A stretch of 64,000 nucleotides of DNA from Streptomyces sp. NBC_00536 (GTDB taxonomy: Bacteria; Actinomycetota; Actinomycetes; Streptomycetales; Streptomycetaceae), in assembly GCF_036346295.1 (NCBI RefSeq), contig NZ_CP107819.1, positions 124,001 to 188,000 on the forward strand, written 5' to 3'. Shown here piece by piece: positions 59,471 to 64,000 of this stretch; the first letter of the stretch is position 1, and each line of letters starts with the position of its first letter. The notes beneath the pieces were generated by a model, which was given only the letters and a program-made list of their open reading frames with translations, was not told where the DNA came from and made no database searches. A program made the translations under genes and the position numbers.

Positions 59471-61819
59471 ATGCATCCGTTCCGGATATCGAAGGCCAAC
59501 GCGCGCAGACTTCCTGCACTCGGCGCGGCCGTCTTCATCACGCTCGGCCTGTTCGCGCCGCAGAGCCAGGCCGCCTCCGCCGGCGCCACAGCCCCTGCCG
59601 GTGCGCACGCACGGGGAGCCGCGGCCCCGGCGCCGCGGTCGATCCCGGTCCCCAAGTCGCCCGACGCGATGAGCAACGGCTCCCGCTTCCGGATCTCCTC
59701 GCAGGACAGCGCCACGTTGTCCACCCCGCCGCCCGCCCCGAGCATCCCGGCCGTCAAGCCCGACAAGGCCGCCAGGGCCGACAGCCTGTCCTCGGCCGCC
59801 GCCGGGAGCGAGTGCGGCGACCTCTCCGGCGTGATCAACGCCACGGGCGGCGCGCTGGTCCAGCAGCTCAAGGCACTCCCCCAGATCAGCTGTACCTACC
59901 CGCTGTTCAATCTCACCGGGGACAACGCCCAGAAGGCGTTCCGCGAGGCCCAGATGGTGACCGTCGCCAACGCCCTGCGCGACGCCTCCACCACCTACTC
60001 CGGCAACAACAGCGCCTCCGTGGGGCAGTTGGTGATGTTCCTGCGCGCCGGTTACTACGTGCAGGACAACCACGCGAACGACGTCGGCAGTTACGGCACC
60101 GCGCTGGACAGTGCGGCGAAGGGCGCGCTGGACGCGTTCTTCGCCGCCCCTCACAGCAAGGACGTCACCGACGCGAACGGCGAGATCTTCAACGAGGTCG
60201 TCACGCTGATCGACAGCACGCACGCGGCCGGCCGCTACGCGGGCGTCGTCAAGTGGATGCTCGGCACCTACGACGGCACCTGGCCCGGCCAGATGAACCT
60301 CGCGATGCAGCACGTCGAGTGGGTCGTCGAGAACGGCTTCAAGGCCAAGAACGACGACCGCGGCTGGCGGGCCGCCCTCAAGGCCGACCCCGCCATCCTC
60401 GACACCTGGGCCGGCTTCATCACGCGCAACAGCGACCAGCTGAACCGCCTGGACGTCGTCAGCAACGTCGGCCGCTTCCTCGGCTACGCCCTTGACGTCC
60501 CCGAGCTGAAGGACCGGCTCCGGCCGCTGCTGAAGGACCTGATCAACCGGTACCCGAACGTCGGCCCCACCGCGCCGATCACCATGAACCTGGGCTGGTA
60601 CACGCGCCAGTACGACAAGAACAACTGCGCGGCCTACGCCATCTGCGACCTGGGCGAGCGGGTGCTCCCGGCGATCCTGCCGATCCAGCAGACCTGCAAC
60701 CCCGCCCTGAAGATCCGCGCCCAGGACATGTCCCCCGGCCAGCTGGCCGCCACCTGCACCAGCCTGGTCGGCGAGGACGCCTACTTCCACCGGATCATCG
60801 GCGACAAGGGCTCGCTCCCCGGTGACGTGAACACCAACCTGGAGGTCGTCGTCTTCGACGACTACACCCAGTACTCGCTGTACGCCTGGGCCATCTACAA
60901 CATCGACGTCGACAACGGCGGCATGTACGAAGAGGGCAACCCGGCCGCCGCCGGCAACCAGGCCCGCTTCATCGCCCACGAGGCCAGCTGGCTGCGTCCG
61001 GACTTCCAGATCTGGAACCTCAACCACGAGTACACCCACTACCTCGACGGCCGCTACAACATGGCCGGCGACTTCGAGGCCGGCATGACCACGCCGACCA
61101 TCTGGTGGGTCGAGGGCATCGCCGAGAACATCTCCTTCGGCTACCGCAATGTGCGCAACACCGACGCGATCAACGAGGCCGCCAAGAAGACCTACAAGCT
61201 CAGCGACCTGTTCGACACCGTCTACAACCAGGCGGAAGACCCCGACGTCAACTCGAACCGGATCTACCGCTGGGGCTGGCTCGCGGTCCGCTACATGCTC
61301 CAGGCGCACCCCGCCGACATGCAGACCGTGCTCGACAAGTACCGCGCCGGTGACTGGAACGGTGCCCGCACCTTCCTGAAGCAGACCATCGGCACCAGCT
61401 ACGACGCCGGATTCGACACCTGGCTGACGACCACCTGCGCGACCAGCGACTGCGGCCCGCTGCCGGACGCCCCGGCCACGTCCGCCCCGCTCTGCACGAG
61501 CAGCGACCCGCGTCAGTTCGACAAGAACTGCCGCCGGGACAACCTCGCGGCCGCCGCCGGCAACTACAGCTACCACTTCGTGTACCTGCCGGCCGGCACC
61601 AAGCAGCTGACCATCACCAGTGCCGGTGGCACCGGCAACGCCGACCTGTACTACGACAGCCGCGGCTTCGCCACCACCACCAGCTACCAGGCGAAGTCCG
61701 CCAAGGCCGGCAACAGCGAGACCCTTACGATCGACAACCCGCCGTCCGGTTGGGTCTACTTCAGCCTCGCCGCCGCGCAGGACTTCAGCGGTGTGAGCGT
61801 CAGCACGCAGTCCAAGTAG
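59471..61819 (+). CDS. Secreted M9 collagenase
   Basis: A 782-residue metalloprotease. A signal peptide (about 1-33) precedes the activator domain (about 110-370), then the peptidase domain with the zinc motif N-H-E-Y-T-H-Y-L-D-G and the third ligand Glu in IWWVEGIAEN. A C-terminal prepeptidase (PPC) domain (about 690-782) with Gly/Tyr-rich strands (TSAGGTGNADLYYDS) aids collagen binding. It cleaves native collagen extracellularly. ATG at 59471 is used because GGAGG lies 9 nt upstream. Confidence 0.92.
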   Translation: MHPFRISKANARRLPALGAAVFITLGLFAPQSQAASAGATAPAGAHARGAAAPAPRSIPVPKSPDAMSNGSRFRISSQDSATLSTPPPAPSIPAVKPDKAARADSLSSAAAGSECGDLSGVINATGGALVQQLKALPQISCTYPLFNLTGDNAQKAFREAQMVTVANALRDASTTYSGNNSASVGQLVMFLRAGYYVQDNHANDVGSYGTALDSAAKGALDAFFAAPHSKDVTDANGEIFNEVVTLIDSTHAAGRYAGVVKWMLGTYDGTWPGQMNLAMQHVEWVVENGFKAKNDDRGWRAALKADPAILDTWAGFITRNSDQLNRLDVVSNVGRFLGYALDVPELKDRLRPLLKDLINRYPNVGPTAPITMNLGWYTRQYDKNNCAAYAICDLGERVLPAILPIQQTCNPALKIRAQDMSPGQLAATCTSLVGEDAYFHRIIGDKGSLPGDVNTNLEVVVFDDYTQYSLYAWAIYNIDVDNGGMYEEGNPAAAGNQARFIAHEASWLRPDFQIWNLNHEYTHYLDGRYNMAGDFEAGMTTPTIWWVEGIAENISFGYRNVRNTDAINEAAKKTYKLSDLFDTVYNQAEDPDVNSNRIYRWGWLAVRYMLQAHPADMQTVLDKYRAGDWNGARTFLKQTIGTSYDAGFDTWLTTTCATSDCGPLPDAPATSAPLCTSSDPRQFDKNCRRDNLAAAAGNYSYHFVYLPAGTKQLTITSAGGTGNADLYYDSRGFATTTSYQAKSAKAGNSETLTIDNPPSGWVYFSLAAAQDFSGVSVSTQSK

Positions 61820-61832
61820 TCCAAGTGAACCG

Positions 61833-61871
61833 CCGGAAGCCGCCGCCGCCCCCATCAGCGGCGGCTTCCGG
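61833..61871. terminator. Terminator between collagenase and regulator
   Basis: Perfect 14-bp inverted repeat (61833-61846 and 61858-61871) with an 11-nt loop, between convergent genes. Confidence 0.8.
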
Positions 61872-61885
61872 GCCCGGGCAGCCGG

Positions 61886-62890
61886 TCACTGCGGCTCCGG
61901 CGCCCCGACGAGGAGGCCGGTGGCCCGGTGGGTCTGCGCGTACAGGACCTGGCGGCGGGTGCGGGTGCGGGACACCAGGCCGGCGCGGTGCAGGATGCCC
62001 AGGTGGTAGGAGACGGTGCTGGACGCGAGGAAGTGGCGTTCGCCCAGTTCGGCGGTGCTCCGGGGGACGTGCAGGTCCGAGAGGAGCCGCGCGCGCGTGA
62101 CCCCGAGCAGTGCGTGCGAGGGCGGGGCGGCGGCCGGGCCGGTGTCCGTCGTGGGCCGGGCCGGGTAGGTGAGCATCGGCTGGCGGGGCAACGGGCCGGG
62201 GAAGGGGTCGATGGAGATCCGCAGGTCGACCTCGAACACCGTCGGCGTCAGCACGAGCCTGGTGGTCCCCGGGATGTGCCCCTCGAACGGGGTCAGCAGG
62301 CGTACATGGTCGTCGCTCCAGACGACCCGCGGGTGCAGGCCGGCGAGCGTGGCGGACAGGCCTTGGCGGGCGGTGGTCCGGGCCCGGTGGGCTATGTCCG
62401 CTTCCATCCGCCCGCGCATCGTCGCCCAGTGCGGCCCGACGACGGCCCGCCACAGCTGGTGCAGCTCGGCGGCGAACCGTTCGGCGACCGCGCTCTCGCC
62501 CCGCTCCAGGAGGTCCAGGAGGACCCGGGGGGCCGGGCGGCCCGAGAGGTGCCCGCTGGGATTGCCCTGGATCATGGACGCGATCTCCCAACGCAGCCGC
62601 TCGGCGCTGACGGTGGCCACCGCGTGCAGCTCGTCCTGGATGTGGCCTTCCTCGCGCTGGAGTTCGGGCTTGATGAGATCGGGCACGTAGTCCCACGACC
62701 CGGCGAACAGCGCTGCCAGCAGGGCGAGTTTGCGGTCACGGACCGTCTCCCGTACCAGGGCGCCCCAGCCGCCTCCGCCGGACCGTACGTCGGCGCGGAG
62801 CAGGCAGAGCGCGTCGACCGCGGTGTGCAGCGGCGAGATCGCGAACCGCGTGTTCGCCAGCGCCGACCCGTTCATGTCCAACCGCAGCAC
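61886..62890 (-). CDS. ArsR-type winged-helix regulator with large N-domain
   Basis: A 334-residue protein. The C-terminal about 85 residues are a winged helix (TRARLLSDLHVPRSTAELGERHFLASSTVSYHLGILHRAGLVSR, here split as ALLGVTRARLLSDL and STVSYHLGILHRAGL). The N-terminal about 230 residues are a DUF5937-type ligand-sensing region (FAISPLHTAVDALCLLRAD). The target genes are not obvious. A TCGAATCATTCGA palindrome (62951-62963) lies about 60 nt upstream and suggests autoregulation. Confidence 0.82.
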   Translation of the reverse strand: MLRLDMNGSALANTRFAISPLHTAVDALCLLRADVRSGGGGWGALVRETVRDRKLALLAALFAGSWDYVPDLIKPELQREEGHIQDELHAVATVSAERLRWEIASMIQGNPSGHLSGRPAPRVLLDLLERGESAVAERFAAELHQLWRAVVGPHWATMRGRMEADIAHRARTTARQGLSATLAGLHPRVVWSDDHVRLLTPFEGHIPGTTRLVLTPTVFEVDLRISIDPFPGPLPRQPMLTYPARPTTDTGPAAAPPSHALLGVTRARLLSDLHVPRSTAELGERHFLASSTVSYHLGILHRAGLVSRTRTRRQVLYAQTHRATGLLVGAPEPQ

Positions 62891-62950
62891 GTCAGCCCCC
62901 TGACCCCGGCCCCCGGCCCCTGGCCCCTGGCCCCTGGCCTTCGAACGTCA

Positions 62951-62963
62951 TCGAATCATTCGA
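62951..62963. promoter_or_regulatory. TTCGA-type operator of the ArsR-like gene
   Basis: TCGAA-TCA-TTCGA perfect dyad, with another TTCGAA 10 nt away at 62939-62944. It is placed upstream of the minus-strand regulator start. Confidence 0.55.
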
Positions 62964-63130
62964 CCGGGGAGGTGGCGCCCCGGTTCTCTGGTTCGGGCCG
63001 GAAGTCCCCCTCGCGCGGCCTGAAGGAGTGGGCCGCCCGCCCCGGAGGTCCGTCCGGCCGGAGCCACCCCTGCCCATGACCCGCATGTCGATGACCCGCG
63101 TTCGCGGGCCACGGATGAAGGAGACGCGTG

Positions 63131-63658
63131 ATGCGAACACCTCGAACCAGTTCCCGGACCGGCCGGGCGCGAGCCATCGCGGTCGCCGTCGGCGCCACGG
63201 CGGCGCTCGCCGCAGCCGTCGTCGCGGCACCCACCGCCAGCGCCGCCGCCCCGGCGCGGACCACCGGCACCCTCAGCTGCGGCTGGATCAACATCGGCCT
63301 TCCCGGCTCGTACTGGAGCTACAACAACGAGTACGCCGGCCAGGTCGAGCAGGAGTACAACACCTGCAACGGCAATGTCATGGCGCACTGGCAGTGGGCC
63401 TCCGGCTACCAGAGCAACCACCCCAACGCCAGCGTCTACATCACCGCCCAGGGCGCGGACGGCCACTACGTCAACGGCTCCGGCGGCACCCCTTCCAAGG
63501 ACGTCTTCACCTGGGCCCGGAACATCCACGACTCCAATCCGGACGAGTGGTACGCCACCGCGTACGTCAGTGACGGCTGTGGCCGCTACGCGTACGGCAC
63601 CGACCACAACTACGCTGACGGCGGCTCGCTCTGGGGCCCGTACGACGTGCACTGCTGA
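63131..63658 (+). CDS. Small secreted protein, unknown
   Basis: A 175-residue exported protein. The signal peptide (about 1-38) has an Arg-rich start and a long hydrophobic core (AIAVAVGATAALAAAVVAAP). The mature part is rich in Tyr/Trp/Asn/Gly with Cys at LSCGWIN, NTCNGN, SDGCGRY and the terminal HC, so two disulfides are likely. Signatures WQWASGYQSNHP and HDSNPDEWYATAYVSDG do not match a family I can name. AAGGAG precedes both the GTG at 63128 and the ATG at 63131. It probably acts extracellularly. Confidence 0.75.
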   Translation: MRTPRTSSRTGRARAIAVAVGATAALAAAVVAAPTASAAAPARTTGTLSCGWINIGLPGSYWSYNNEYAGQVEQEYNTCNGNVMAHWQWASGYQSNHPNASVYITAQGADGHYVNGSGGTPSKDVFTWARNIHDSNPDEWYATAYVSDGCGRYAYGTDHNYADGGSLWGPYDVHC

Positions 63659-63694
63659 CCGCACACGAGGACGACTCCCCGGTCCGCCGGAGGC

Positions 63695-64000
63695 TCAGGC
63701 GGGCCGGGTCGCGTAGCAGAAGAAGTGCTCCTCGGGTCCGGCGAGGGGGTCGGCGGGGACGAAGGACGAGGTGTGCTGGTGCAGCACCTCCAGGCCCGCC
63801 TCCGCCAGCCGCCGCAGGTGCTGCTCCGCGGACAGGCTGCTGACGGTCACCGGGTGGCCCATCCACTCGATGTCCAGCCCCCGGATGTCTCCCGGGACCG
63901 TGGCCAGCACGAGGTAACCGCCCGGCGCGACCCACGACGCCATCCGGTCGAGGGCGGCCTCGATGTCCGGCTGGTCCATCACCAGGAGCGGGAAGAAGGA
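63695..64000 (-). CDS. SAM methyltransferase, partial (cut by window end)
   Basis: The C-terminal about 100 residues of a class I methyltransferase; the 5' end lies beyond 64000. PGGYLVLATVPGDIRGLDIEWMGHPV and ALDRMASWVAPGG match the late motif region. The open frame continues upstream of the ATG at 63982 (SFFPLLVMDQP), so the true start is outside. Convergent with the small secreted protein gene. Confidence 0.7.
   Translation of the reverse strand, partial: SFFPLLVMDQPDIEAALDRMASWVAPGGYLVLATVPGDIRGLDIEWMGHPVTVSSLSAEQHLRRLAEAGLEVLHQHTSSFVPADPLAGPEEHFFCYATRPA

Overview
The window looks like chromosomal DNA of a Streptomyces or close relative. GC is very high, genes are dense with many 4-nt start/stop overlaps and GTG starts, a complete conservon (cvnA-E) is present, a rare TTA codon occurs, and there are many secreted hydrolases and one-component regulators. 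No database search was possible; family names come from recognised motifs.

Layout. 1-5.7 kb: ArsR and MerR regulators, a small membrane protein (DUF6126), a metallo-beta-lactamase-fold hydrolase divergent from a CGNR regulator, a MerR-methyltransferase fusion, and a ribbon-helix-helix/Fic-like toxin-antitoxin pair. 5.9-16.8 kb: a membrane pseudokinase with a small membrane partner, a decayed aldo/keto reductase, then a minus-strand run (MFS exporter, CpXC-TPR-CHAT caspase-like protein, small membrane protein, Ser/Thr kinase-MFS fusion, GNAT) with an ArsR regulator and shared operator at its head. 17.4-25.5 kb: extracellular enzymes (GH16 glucanase with ricin lectin domain, lipase, S53 peptidase, GH18 chitinase with a DasR-like site) plus an unusual membrane sigma-region-4/acyl-carrier-protein pair.

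25.5-31.5 kb is the most novel part: an apparently undescribed RiPP locus on the minus strand. Two 48-55-residue precursors (31215-31361 and 30917-31084) share a near-identical leader and a C-terminal S-C-x-x-V-Y-C signature. They are followed by an attenuator hairpin and three translationally coupled genes: a LanM-type dehydratase that lacks the LanC cyclase and ends in a DUF6624-like domain, a JmjC-like protein that has lost its metal ligands, and a JmjC-type oxygenase that keeps them. No transporter or protease is in the cluster.

31.5-49 kb: one-component regulators beside their targets (MerR/SDR, MerR/serine hydrolase, PadR/FAD monooxygenase, OhrR/Ohr), an SDR, a P450-amidohydrolase pair, a DHA2 exporter, two related membrane proteins and a truncated NUDIX gene. 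49.5-56 kb: a SAM methyltransferase coupled to a class I terpene cyclase, facing a conservon whose P450 lacks the ExxR motif. 56-64 kb: two-domain secreted phospholipase C, M9 collagenase, lipoprotein, regulator, a small secreted protein, and a methyltransferase cut by the window end.
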